In this document: positions 25,763-33,403 of the stretch, piece after piece
Numbering within the stretch: the first letter of the stretch is position 1
How the letters are laid out: each line of letters begins with the position of its first letter
From: Bog-473 sp963738135
GTDB taxonomy: Bacteria; Actinomycetota; Acidimicrobiia; Acidimicrobiales; RAAP-2
NCBI GenBank assembly: GCA_963738135.1
Contig: CAVTVK010000006.1
Coordinates: forward strand, 310,001 to 374,000
Length of the DNA stretch: 64,000 bases
Direction: 5' to 3'
Position numbers and translations under genes: made by a program
Notes under the pieces: model-generated
The model's input: only the letters and a program-made list of their open reading frames with translations
What the model was told of the DNA's origin: nothing
Databases searched by the model: none

Positions 25763-25781
25763 GATGCCCCTCTATCGCCGG
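25763..25781 (+). repeat. cassette box
   Basis: GATGCCCCTCTATCGCCGG, two bases longer than the consensus. GCCCC can pair with GGGG-T-GC downstream. Confidence 0.6.
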
Positions 25782-25973
25782 GACGGGGTGCCCCCCACAC
25801 TGCGGCGAGATCCGACGAAACATCTGGTCTGGCCCCGTAAAGATCGGAATCACCCGATCGGGTGACGCAACCGGATTCGACATCTGGCAACCTGTCGCGG
25901 TGGAGCGTCCTTCCCGCGGCGGTCGTCGTCGGACAGCTTCGTCCCAATGCGGGATCCCTGAGGACGTTCCCAT

Positions 25974-26016
25974 GAGTCGGCCCAGCCCTTCCACACACTG
26001 GGGGTTGGGCCGACTC
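25974..26016. repeat. hairpin repeat family B, longest stem
   Basis: GAGTCGGCCCAGCCC pairs with GGGGTTGGGCCGACTC across a short loop, about 15 pairs with one mismatch. It has the same GGGGGTTGGGCC core as copies 1-3. Confidence 0.65.
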
Positions 26017-26092
26017 ACCAATGCGAGTCCGCCTCAGCTGACGAGCCTGCTCGGCGAAGCGAAACCGAACACGCTGCGAGCCAGCCAGGCGG

Positions 26093-26419
26093 TCATCCCC
26101 GTGGGTAACCAGCCCAGGGGAGATCGTGAAGTCGTTTGTCGGGGCCAGACCGTGTGCAACCGACACACGGACACGGGTTGCCAGCGGGCCGGGCGTGCGG
26201 GCCGAACCACGACCGGCCGGGTTGGTCGAGCCCGTCGAAGGCTGCCAGCCATGCTTGCTCGCCCAGCTCGAGGTCGACGGCGGCGAGGTAGCGCCCGAGA
26301 GCCGTTATGTGGACGACGACGGGATCCGTGGGATCCTCGCCCGGCTTGAGCCATCGCTGAGGGACGAAGACTCGGAATCGCTCGGGGAGCGCCTCAGCGG
26401 GAGCGGTACGCCGCCTCAC
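26093..26419 (-). CDS. hypothetical protein, translationally coupled
   Basis: A 108-residue product is read from the GTG at 26419, which overlaps the TGA stop of the preceding minus-strand frame (GTGA). It has AEALPERFRVFVPQRWLKPG, VVVHITALGRYLAAVDLELG and WLAAFDGLDQPGRSWFGP, then a Cys-rich end (NPCPCVGCTRSG). It appears to be real coding sequence of unknown family, in a spot where integrative elements often carry small accessory genes. Confidence 0.45.
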   Translation of the reverse strand: MRRRTAPAEALPERFRVFVPQRWLKPGEDPTDPVVVHITALGRYLAAVDLELGEQAWLAAFDGLDQPGRSWFGPHARPAGNPCPCVGCTRSGPDKRLHDLPWAGYPRG

Positions 26420-26640
26420 CAGTCGCCCCTGTCGAGTCTGGCGGGCACGTAGCTGCAATCTGGGCGCAGGTCGTAGGAGTACACCCGCCATTGGGTCGCT
26501 GCTCCGAGCCGGTGCAACTCCCACGACTGAACGGTCACCGTGCGGCCACGGTCGAGCGAGGCGATCTTGTCGGCATAGGGCGCCAGGAACGGGAGCTCGC
26601 CGTCGCCCCACCTCCCGAGGCGGTTGACAGACGCCGGCGA
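26416..26640 (-). CDS. hypothetical protein, start unresolved
   Basis: An open minus-strand frame reads VNRLGRWGDGELPFLAPYA, DKIASLDRGRTVTVQSWELH and WRVYSYDLRPDCSYVPARLD, ending GDW-stop. The composition is convincingly coding, but no ATG, GTG or TTG start is found before the frame closes upstream. The 5' end crosses the inverted cassette box at 26634, so the gene may have been truncated or shifted there. It is coupled to the next gene by a GTGA overlap. Confidence 0.35.
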   Translation of the reverse strand, partial: SPASVNRLGRWGDGELPFLAPYADKIASLDRGRTVTVQSWELHRLGAATQWRVYSYDLRPDCSYVPARLDRGDW

Positions 26641-27295
26641 TAGGCAGCTCGCAACGGCGCCGGGTCAGCGGTCAGCTTGCGTCTCACCGGCCGTACCTGA
26701 CCCCCACCGCTTCGCGGCGCTTGCGGCTCAGCTCGTCCTCTCGGATCTCGCCCAGGGAGTCGGTCTCGGGCACGCGCAACTGGTGGAGCAGCCGGGCGTC
26801 AGTTTCGTTATCCGACCGTTGGCGTTTTCCGTCGAGTCAGACGGCTACGTGGCGGCGCTTTTCATCGATGAGGACGCGCCGGGGATTCAGGGCCCTCGAC
26901 TGTCGTCCACACTCATGCGGGATTTGCCGTTCGGTCAGATGAGAGCCATGGCGGCTGCATCCCTCGGTCAACTCCTGAAGTTCGTCGGCGCTGCTTCGTT
27001 GCCGCCGCCAAAGACGGGCCGTAGGAGTTCGATCTCTGACATCGAACTGGCCCGGCTCAGTGCTGACTGGGTGAATCTCCTCAAAGCAGGTACTCCCAAG
27101 CCAATGGAAGCCCTCGCTGCAATGCATCACCTCAGTTACGACGGCATGGTTCATCGAAAGCGATCCGCCGTGAGGCGTGGACTGCTTACGGCTACCGACA
27201 AAGGTCGCGCCGGCGGCACGCTCACAGCGAAGGCGCTGGAACTTCTGAACGCTCAAACTCCAGACCCTAACGAGGAGGCCGCGAATGGCATCTGA
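26624..27295 (+). CDS. integrase-linked winged-helix-like protein
   Basis: This protein of up to 223 residues ends with a helix-turn-helix-like region: KPMEALAAMHHLSYDGMVHR, KRSAVRRGLLTATDKGRAGG and TLTAKALELLNAQ. The AGG-x-LT-x-KA-x-x-LL ending is common in proteins encoded just before tyrosine integrases of actinobacterial mobile elements, where they are thought to regulate or direct excision. The first 25 residues from ATG 26624 are doubtful because they cross a cassette box, and a later start is likely. Its stop overlaps the integrase start by 11 bases, so the two are probably co-expressed. Confidence 0.65.
   Translation: MTDAGDRQLATAPGQRSACVSPAVPDPHRFAALAAQLVLSDLAQGVGLGHAQLVEQPGVSFVIRPLAFSVESDGYVAALFIDEDAPGIQGPRLSSTLMRDLPFGQMRAMAAASLGQLLKFVGAASLPPPKTGRRSSISDIELARLSADWVNLLKAGTPKPMEALAAMHHLSYDGMVHRKRSAVRRGLLTATDKGRAGGTLTAKALELLNAQTPDPNEEAANGI
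26634..26650 (-). repeat. cassette box, inverted
   Basis: On the minus strand this reads GAGCTGCCTATCGCCGG. It is the only copy seen in the opposite orientation and the one nearest the integrase. Confidence 0.55.
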
Positions 27296-28406
27296 ACCCA
27301 TACACAAACTTCCGTCTGGAAGGTGGGAGGTCCGCTACCGCGACCCCAACGGACGGACCTGCCAGCTCCGTTTCGACACCCGGACCCAGGCGAAGGATCA
27401 CTTCGCAAAGGTTCGCACTCAGGGGATGGACGGCAGCTACATCGCCCCCGAACGAGGACGGATGACATTCGGCGCGTGGTGCGACGAGTGGTGGTCCACG
27501 AAGGTCGACCTACGAGCCCGCACCCTGGCGCGCTACGAGCGGGATCTCCGCCTCCACATCCGTCCACGCTTCGATAGGCGTCCCCTGGCGAAGATCACGA
27601 AGACCGAAACTCAGGCTTGGGTCGCCGAAATGTGCGCCAGTGGAGTACCAGACTCGGCCGTGCGTCGTCGGTTCTCGGTCTTCCGAGCAGTGATGACCGG
27701 TGCGGTTGAAGGCGAGCGGCTCGTGAAGTCACCCTGCGCGGGTGTGAAGCTGCCCGAGGTCCGTCGCAGCGACATCGAAGTCCTGACTCCCGAGGAGGTC
27801 GCTGAGCTCGCCGACGCCATGCCGAAGTGGTGCCGCTCTTGGGTGTTGGTGTCGGCCTGGTCGGGCTTGCGCTGGTCCGAGATGGTCGGGCTCCGGCGCC
27901 GGGACGTGGACATGCTCCGCCGCCGCTTCATCGTCAGTCAACAGGTCGTGGAAGTCGGTTCGGAGTTCAGGGGCTTCGACCAGCCGAAGACTCAGGCCGG
28001 GCGGCGCCAGGTGCCGATCTGGGCGCCCATCTATCCCATTCTCGAGGAGCAGCTCGCCGAGCGAGCACAGCCCGGTAAGGACGGACTTGTCTTCGTGAAT
28101 ACCCGCGGCAACACGCCGCACTTGTCCAGCTTCACGAGCCAGGCGTGGAAGAAAGCACGCGAGCGCATAGGCCGGCCCGACCTCCGCTGGCACGATCTGA
28201 GGCACACGTACGTGGCGATCCGAATCGCAGCGGGCGCTCATCCCAAGGAGATCCAAGAGGAGTGCGGGCACTCGTCGTACAAGACGACGATGGACGTTTA
28301 CGGCCATCTATTCGAGTCGTCGAGCGAGAGAACAGCAGACGCCATGGAGGATCTCTACCAACAGTCCCTTGCCGCGGGAGCGTCGAACGTGCGACCGATC
28401 CGGTAA
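27285..28406 (+). CDS. tyrosine recombinase (island integrase)
   Basis: The 373-residue protein has an N-terminal arm-type DNA-binding domain (KLPSGRWEVRYRDPNGRTCQ), a core-binding domain, and a C-terminal catalytic domain with the R-H-R-H-Y set: Arg in SGLRWSEMVGL (about residue 196), HDLRHTYVAIR (about 302-305), His in ECGHSSYKTT and the nucleophile Tyr in MDVYGHLF (about 338). It is a phage/ICE-type integrase, without the extra helix region of integron IntI. It lies about 120 bases from the tRNA-Cys it presumably uses, with putative arm sites between. The ATG at 27285 follows GAGGAGG. Confidence 0.92.
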   Translation: MASEPIHKLPSGRWEVRYRDPNGRTCQLRFDTRTQAKDHFAKVRTQGMDGSYIAPERGRMTFGAWCDEWWSTKVDLRARTLARYERDLRLHIRPRFDRRPLAKITKTETQAWVAEMCASGVPDSAVRRRFSVFRAVMTGAVEGERLVKSPCAGVKLPEVRRSDIEVLTPEEVAELADAMPKWCRSWVLVSAWSGLRWSEMVGLRRRDVDMLRRRFIVSQQVVEVGSEFRGFDQPKTQAGRRQVPIWAPIYPILEEQLAERAQPGKDGLVFVNTRGNTPHLSSFTSQAWKKARERIGRPDLRWHDLRHTYVAIRIAAGAHPKEIQEECGHSSYKTTMDVYGHLFESSSERTADAMEDLYQQSLAAGASNVRPIR

Positions 28407-28410
28407 AGCG

Positions 28411-28451
28411 ATCACGCGCGAATCACGCGACATCACGCGCGAATCACGCGA
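28411..28451. repeat. tandem direct repeats next to the integrase (arm-type sites)
   Basis: ATCACGCGCGAATCACGCGA occurs twice in a row (28411-28430 and 28432-28451), giving four ATCACGCG half-repeats at about 10-base spacing. The position between the integrase stop and the tRNA attachment site fits recombinase arm sites. Confidence 0.6.
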
Positions 28452-28524
28452 AACCCCAGCAAACTCGGGACACCCCCGGTAAGCGACGGTCAAGGCACTT
28501 AGTACCTCTGACCTGGATAAACCC

Positions 28525-28599
28525 TGGAGGCGGCGGGCGGAATCGAACCGCCGTACGGGGCTTTGCAGGCCCCTGCCTAAACCACTCGGCCACGCCGCC
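28525..28599 (-). tRNA. tRNA-Cys (GCA)
   Basis: The minus strand reads GGCGGCG at the acceptor, a D arm with GAGTGGTTTAGGC, the anticodon arm GGGGC-CTGCAAA-GCCCC (anticodon GCA), the T arm GGCGG-TTCGATT-CCGCC and the acceptor CGCCGCC. The discriminator U and an encoded CCA follow at 28525-28528. The U73 is the expected tRNA-Cys identity base. All stems pair, so it is functional despite being the integration site. The 3' half is duplicated at 8282. Confidence 0.95.
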
Positions 28600-28686
28600 G
28601 TCGTACCCACACGAACGGGCGGCCAGCCTAACGGCCAGCGTGCCCCGCCCTCGGACCCGGTCAGGGTCTCGGGCCCGGGCCCGCCG

Positions 28687-28857
28687 CTAGTGCCGGAAGC
28701 GGGACACCACCCAGAAGACAGCGGCAATCAGGGCGATCACCACCGCCACCTTCAAGAAGAAGAAGATGACCCCGGCCAGGCTACTGAGGATCCAGAAGGC
28801 GACGATGATCCCGACCACGCCCACGGCCGTCATGGCGACGGCATGGGTGAAGGTCAT
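28687..28857 (-). CDS. small two-helix membrane protein
   Basis: The 56-residue product from ATG 28857 consists almost only of two hydrophobic helices (AVGVVGIIVAFWILSSLAGV, then FFFLKVAVVIALIAAVFWVV) and a basic end SRFRH. A GTG 13 codons upstream is an alternative start. The family is unknown; it resembles small actinobacterial membrane proteins. It is divergent from glnD by 62 bases. Confidence 0.6.
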   Translation of the reverse strand: MTFTHAVAMTAVGVVGIIVAFWILSSLAGVIFFFLKVAVVIALIAAVFWVVSRFRH

Positions 28858-28919
28858 GGGGGTCTTGCCTTCCCTACGCTCCACGTCTTTGCTCACGGAC
28901 CCAATGCTACGTTCCCGCC

Positions 28920-31271
28920 ATGGTCGCCGAGACGTCACTGCGGGATCGACGCAGCCGGCTCCTGGCCGAACCCGGCCTGCAGGGGCAGGAGTTCTGTCGG
29001 CGCTATGCGGCCGAGGCGGATGTCTGGCTCTCCGGCCTGGCCGAACGCGCCGCCGGCGACGCCACCCGGCGTCTGGCCCTGATTGCCGTCGGCGGGTACG
29101 GCCGGGCCTCGCTCTGCCCCTATAGCGACCTCGATGTGGTGCTCGTCCACAACGGCCACCGGGACATCGCGAAGGTCGCCGACGCCATCTGGTACCCCGT
29201 GTGGGACGAAGGAGTGCACCTCGACCACTCCGTCCGCCGGCCCTCCGAAGTGCTGAGTGCCGCCGCCGAGGACGTGCGGGTGGCGCTCGGTCTGCTGGAC
29301 GGCCGGCTCGTCTGGGGCGAGCCCCGGGTGGCCGAGCCCCTCCTCCAAAAGGCGCAGGCCGCCTGGCGCGACCGGCTCGCGGCACGGTACCTGCCGCTGC
29401 TCGAACAGCAGATGGCGGATCGCCGCTCCACGGCCGGCGACGTCGCCTTTCTTCTGGAGCCCGACCTCAAGGAGAGCCACGGGGGGCTGCGCGACGTCAG
29501 CGTGCTGCGCGCCATCTCCGCCTTCGCTCCGCTCCTGGCCGAGTACGCGGACCTGGCGTCCCTCGATGACGCGACCGCACTCCTGACCAACATCCGCGTG
29601 GAGCTGCACCGCATGGCTCGACGCGAGCACGACAAGCTCCTCCTGCAGGACCAGGACCAGGTGGCAGCGGCCCTGGGCTTCGACGACGCCGACGCCCTCA
29701 TGCTGGCGGTCTCGACGGCGGGCCGTCAGATCGCCTGGGTCAGCGACGACGTGTGGCGCCGACGCCGCCTCTGGGATCCCACCCCGCCGCCGAAGCGGCG
29801 CTTCAGGCGCACGACGCCCGACCAAGGCACGCTGCTGACGCCTGATCTCGGGCCCGACATGGTCGAGGTCGACGGCGAGATCGCCTTGACGTCACTGGCC
29901 CCGGTGTCCGACGACGCCTCCCTGCCGCTCCGTCTGGCTGCCACCGCAGCCAGGGCCGACCGCCCGATTGCGAGGGGCTCGCTCCACCGTCTGGCCGACC
30001 GCATGCCTCCGCCCGCCGACCCCTGGACGGACGAGACGCGCACTGCCTTCGTCGACCTGCTCGGCATCGGTCGCCCGGCCATCGACAAGATGGAGTCGCT
30101 CGACCAACACGGCCTGCTGGTACGGCTGATTCCCGAATGGGCCGCCGTCCGCAACAAACCGCAGCGCAACGCCTATCACACCTACACGGTGGACCGTCAT
30201 CTTCTGGAAGCGGCCGCGCTGGCCGCCGAGCTCACCGATACCGTCGAGCGGCCCGACCTGCTCCTCGTCGGCACCCTCCTGCACGACATCGGCAAGGGCT
30301 TCCCGGGGGATCACACGACCGTCGGCATGGAGGTCGTCGAACGCATCGCCACCCGGATGGGGTTCGCCCCGACCGACGTCACCGTGCTGGTCGACCTCGT
30401 GCGTCACCATCTCCTTCTGCCCGACACGGCCACCCGGCGCGACCTCGACGATCCCACGACCATCGCCCGGGTGGCGCAGGCCGCCGGCAACCGGCTGACG
30501 CTGCACCTGCTCGCCGCCCTGACCGAGGCGGACAGCAGGGCGACGGGACCGTCGGCCTGGGGCGCCTGGAAAGCCGGCCTCGTCGCCGATCTCGTCGCGC
30601 GCGTTGACCGTGTCCTGCAGGGGGAAACGGAGCCCGCTGCGCCGGACCGGCTTGTGGCGTCGAACCGGGAGCTCATGGCGGAGGTGCGCGGCACTGGACT
30701 CCCGTCGGTCTCGCTCCAGCCCCCCAATGTCATCGTCGCCGCTCCCGATCGGCCCGGCCTGTTCTCCTCGGTGGCCGGCGCGCTCGCCCTCAACGGCATG
30801 GACGTGCGAGCCGCCAACGTCAGCGGTGAGGACGGGGTTGCGGTTGAGGTGTTCACCGTCGAGGTGGCCCGCGGGACGTGGCCCGACACGGCCAAGCTGC
30901 GCGAGGACCTGGCCGCCGTGCTCTCGGACCGCCTCGCCCTGGGCGAGAGGCTCTCCGAGCGCGAGCGCGTCTATCCCCTCCGCCGGGGTTCGGCGGCCCA
31001 TCTCCCGGGGAGCGACGTCAGCGTCGACAACGATGCGTCGGAGACGGCCACGGTGCTGGAGATCCGGGCGCCGGACGAGATCGGACTCTTGCATCGCATC
31101 ACCCGCGCCCTCTTCGATGCGGGCCTGGACGTCGTCTCGGCCCGGGTCTCCACCCTCGGCGAAATGGTCGTCGATGCGTTCTACGTCCGGGCGTCGGGCG
31201 GGTCCAAAGTGACCGATACCAGCCGGCTCTCAGAAATCACCCGACAAATTGAGGCGGAATTGGGACTCTAG
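28920..31271 (+). CDS. glnD: [protein-PII] uridylyltransferase
   Basis: The 783-residue protein has the complete GlnD order. A nucleotidyltransferase site (GGYGRASLCPYSDLDVVL, catalytic D70 and D72) leads into ESHGGLRDVSVL, an HD hydrolase domain with LLHDIGKGFPGDH near residue 452, and two C-terminal ACT domains (VIVAAPDRPGLFSSVAGAL near 604 and LEIRAPDEIGLLHRITRAL near 713). It adds and removes a nucleotide on the PII protein in response to glutamine, so it controls nitrogen assimilation. No amtB or glnB is next to it here. The gene is unbroken. Confidence 0.93.
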   Translation: MVAETSLRDRRSRLLAEPGLQGQEFCRRYAAEADVWLSGLAERAAGDATRRLALIAVGGYGRASLCPYSDLDVVLVHNGHRDIAKVADAIWYPVWDEGVHLDHSVRRPSEVLSAAAEDVRVALGLLDGRLVWGEPRVAEPLLQKAQAAWRDRLAARYLPLLEQQMADRRSTAGDVAFLLEPDLKESHGGLRDVSVLRAISAFAPLLAEYADLASLDDATALLTNIRVELHRMARREHDKLLLQDQDQVAAALGFDDADALMLAVSTAGRQIAWVSDDVWRRRRLWDPTPPPKRRFRRTTPDQGTLLTPDLGPDMVEVDGEIALTSLAPVSDDASLPLRLAATAARADRPIARGSLHRLADRMPPPADPWTDETRTAFVDLLGIGRPAIDKMESLDQHGLLVRLIPEWAAVRNKPQRNAYHTYTVDRHLLEAAALAAELTDTVERPDLLLVGTLLHDIGKGFPGDHTTVGMEVVERIATRMGFAPTDVTVLVDLVRHHLLLPDTATRRDLDDPTTIARVAQAAGNRLTLHLLAALTEADSRATGPSAWGAWKAGLVADLVARVDRVLQGETEPAAPDRLVASNRELMAEVRGTGLPSVSLQPPNVIVAAPDRPGLFSSVAGALALNGMDVRAANVSGEDGVAVEVFTVEVARGTWPDTAKLREDLAAVLSDRLALGERLSERERVYPLRRGSAAHLPGSDVSVDNDASETATVLEIRAPDEIGLLHRITRALFDAGLDVVSARVSTLGEMVVDAFYVRASGGSKVTDTSRLSEITRQIEAELGL

Positions 31272-31292
31272 ACCCACGTTCTCCCCGGTAGA

Positions 31293-32432
31293 ATGCCCGC
31301 TGCTATGTCCGGCGAACATGTGCGCACCCGCAGCGGCTCGCGACGGTGGCTCCTTGTCACTGTTGGCGTCGTCGTGCTCGCTCTCGCCGCCGGCGGGTTC
31401 GTGACCGTCGACCGGATGCACACCGATCAAGCCGCAGCCACCCCCGCTGCCCCCCCGCCCTCCCTCACCGTCACGTCGATCTCGCCGACTGGTGCCAACG
31501 TGGCAGCCGGCTCGACCCTGACCGTGGCGTTTTCCACCAATCTCGCGCCCGGCAGTCCCATGCCGACGCTCAACCCGCCCATCGCGGGCTCGTGGGCCGC
31601 GTTGTCACCGTCGATGCTCGAATACCAAGCGAGCGGGCCGCTCGTTCCCGGCGCCACCGAGGCGGTCACCGTCCCCGGCGGGCCATCGGGTGTCGTCGGT
31701 TCGGAGGGACAGCATCTGTCCCAGTCCGTCACGTCGCAGTTCTCGGTGGCCCCCGGGTCCATCCTGCGCCTGCAACAACTCCTGGCCCAGCTCGGCTACC
31801 TCCCCCTGACGTTCACGCCGGCCTCGCCGCTGGCATCGCCGACCCAGGAGGGCAACGACCAGGTGGGGTCGTTCACATGGCGTTGGCCGAACCAGCCGCT
31901 CGCCCTCGAGACGTTGTGGACACCGGGCACGAACAACGTGATCACCCAGGGCGCCGTCATGAACTTCGAGTCCCAGAACGGCTTGAAGACCGATGGCATC
32001 GCCGGCCCGCAGGTGTGGACGGATCTCCTCTCCGACGTGCAGAGCGGGAAGGGCGACGCCCTCTCGTGGGACTACGTCCTCGTGAGCCAGTCGCTCCCCG
32101 AGTCCGCCACCGTCTACAAGGACGGCGTCCCCGTCTACACGACCCCGGTCAACACGGGGGTCGCCGGCGCCCCCACGGCGAACGGCACGTGGCCGGTCTA
32201 CGCCCGCTACACGGTGACCACCATGTCGGGCACCAACCCGGACGGCTCGCACTACGTCGACCCCGGCATCCAGTGGGTGAGCTACTTCAACGGCGGGGAC
32301 GCCCTGCACGGCTTCGTGCGATCGCGATACGGATCCCCGCAGAGCGACGGCTGCGTCGAGATGCCGGTCGCCAACGCGCAGACCGTGTTCCCGCTGACTC
32401 CGCTCGGGACCCTGGTCACTGTCCAGCCCTGA
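31293..32432 (+). CDS. L,D-transpeptidase with peptidoglycan-binding region
   Basis: The 379-residue protein has one N-terminal membrane anchor (RRWLLVTVGVVVLALAAGGF), an Ig-like domain, a peptidoglycan-binding stretch (ILRLQQLLAQLGYLP ... NFESQNGLKTDGIAGPQVW), and a C-terminal YkuD domain with ALHGFVRSRYGSP and the active-site SDGCVEMP. It forms 3-3 crosslinks in peptidoglycan outside the membrane. The start may be the ATG at 31293 or at 31305. It is 21 bases after glnD and is followed closely by the sortase gene, so it is likely co-transcribed with one or both. Confidence 0.88.
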   Translation: MPAAMSGEHVRTRSGSRRWLLVTVGVVVLALAAGGFVTVDRMHTDQAAATPAAPPPSLTVTSISPTGANVAAGSTLTVAFSTNLAPGSPMPTLNPPIAGSWAALSPSMLEYQASGPLVPGATEAVTVPGGPSGVVGSEGQHLSQSVTSQFSVAPGSILRLQQLLAQLGYLPLTFTPASPLASPTQEGNDQVGSFTWRWPNQPLALETLWTPGTNNVITQGAVMNFESQNGLKTDGIAGPQVWTDLLSDVQSGKGDALSWDYVLVSQSLPESATVYKDGVPVYTTPVNTGVAGAPTANGTWPVYARYTVTTMSGTNPDGSHYVDPGIQWVSYFNGGDALHGFVRSRYGSPQSDGCVEMPVANAQTVFPLTPLGTLVTVQP

Positions 32433-32481
32433 CGGGAGGGGTGCCGCAGGTTCGGCCCCCCTGCGCCCTAATCTGACTGCG

Positions 32482-33396
32482 ATGTCTACGTTGCGACGGA
32501 CCGTCGACATCACCGGGCGGGTCCTGATCGGCGTTGGCGTCCTGGTGCTCCTCTTCACGGCGTACCAGATCTGGGGCACCTCGGTGCAAGAGGCTCACAT
32601 CCAGTCCGGTCTGCGCACCCAGCTCCAGCAGGAAACGAACAACGACGCCATCCGGCGCGCCCTGGCCCAGGAATCAGCGCTCGACAAGCTGCCGACCGGG
32701 CCTCCGGCTGCCGCTCCGACCACGACCGCCCCGGCCGAGGGCCAGCCCGTCGGCGATATCCGGATCCCGGTCATCGGCCTCAACCAGGTGGTGGTCGAGG
32801 GCACGAACACGCCCGACCTCCGCAAGGGCCCGGGGCACTACACCGGAACGCCCCTCCCCGGTCAATCCGGCAACGCCTCCATCGCCGGCCACCGCACCAC
32901 CTACGGCCACCCCTTCTACAATCTCGACTCGGTCAAGGTCGGTGACCCCATCGTCCTCACCACGCTGCAGGGCATCTTCGTCTACGACACCACGAAGAGC
33001 TTCGTGGTGTCGCCCAGCGATACGACCGTGGTCGACAACGTTTTCGCCGATCATCTCACGCTCACGACCTGCAATCCACGGTTCAGCGCCACGACACGCC
33101 TCATCGTCCAGGCCACGCTGGCACACTCGCAGCTGTTCGCGAACACCGGCCTGCCCGCACACAAGCTGCATGCGAATCCGAAGAGCCAGAGCCTGGCCGG
33201 CAACTCGGACGTGTCACTGTCCGACGCGTTGTTCTGGGGCTTCCTGACCGCGCTGGTCATCGCAGGCATCTTCGTGGCGGCCTGGCGCTTCCGACGCCAA
33301 CGCTGGCTGATCTACGGGGTCGGCGTGGTGGGCACGCTCGTCCTGCTGTGGTTCTTCTTCGGAGCCGTCAGCCCGCTCCTCCCCGCCAGCTTCTAG
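32482..33396 (+). CDS. class E sortase
   Basis: The 304-residue protein has an N-terminal helix (VLIGVGVLVLLFTAYQIWG), a Pro/Ala/Thr linker and a sortase domain with the catalytic His137 in SIAGHRTTYG, Cys197 in LTLTTCNPRFSAT and the later Arg in TRLIV. The LTTCNP context is that of actinobacterial class E enzymes, which anchor LAXTG-type proteins to the wall. Unusually, two more membrane helices follow the domain at the C-terminus (FWGFLTALVIAGIFVAAWRF and GVVGTLVLLWFFFGAV), also seen in some actinobacterial members. No obvious substrate is next to it. Confidence 0.9.
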   Translation: MSTLRRTVDITGRVLIGVGVLVLLFTAYQIWGTSVQEAHIQSGLRTQLQQETNNDAIRRALAQESALDKLPTGPPAAAPTTTAPAEGQPVGDIRIPVIGLNQVVVEGTNTPDLRKGPGHYTGTPLPGQSGNASIAGHRTTYGHPFYNLDSVKVGDPIVLTTLQGIFVYDTTKSFVVSPSDTTVVDNVFADHLTLTTCNPRFSATTRLIVQATLAHSQLFANTGLPAHKLHANPKSQSLAGNSDVSLSDALFWGFLTALVIAGIFVAAWRFRRQRWLIYGVGVVGTLVLLWFFFGAVSPLLPASF

Positions 33397-33403
33397 TCCG
33401 GGC

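Larger units (their letters stand above)
25656..26092. other. non-coding stretch with a box and a hairpin
   Basis: No gene is recognised in about 440 bases. It carries the cassette box at 25763 and the family-B hairpin at 25974. Open frames here have no coding character. Confidence 0.6.
8282..28599. mobile_element. genomic island integrated at tRNA-Cys
   Basis: A 50-bp direct repeat of the 3' part of tRNA-Cys lies at 8282-8331 (49 of 50 identical to 28529-28578). The intact tRNA gene marks the other end, with a tyrosine integrase 120 bases inside it. This is the classic arrangement of an integrative element that uses a tRNA 3' end. The cargo is about 20 kb of mostly single-gene units with a shared intergenic box, plus IS elements. 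No conjugation, replication or phage structural genes were recognised, so it is not a complete ICE or prophage. Confidence 0.8.

Noticed and set aside
26033..26354. Alternative minus-strand frame with hydrophobic stretches
   Set aside because: It overlaps the better supported frame at 26093-26419 and has an Arg-rich, shadow-like composition.
9342..26650. The 17-bp box as a per-gene operator or terminator
   Set aside because: It keeps one orientation and side while genes point both ways, lies upstream of some and downstream of others, and has no T run.
27285..28406. Reading the integrase as an integron IntI that moves the cassettes
   Set aside because: Its N-terminal arm-binding domain and its place beside a tRNA fit phage or ICE integrases, and the IntI-specific insert is not seen. 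The box lacks the integron core sequence.
8282..28599. Prophage or conjugative element
   Set aside because: No capsid, tail, terminase, relaxase, FtsK-like or replication gene could be recognised between the attachment sites.
28920..31271. Long minus-strand open frames opposite glnD
   Set aside because: They are antisense shadows typical of high-GC codon use. The plus-strand gene has complete domains and motifs.
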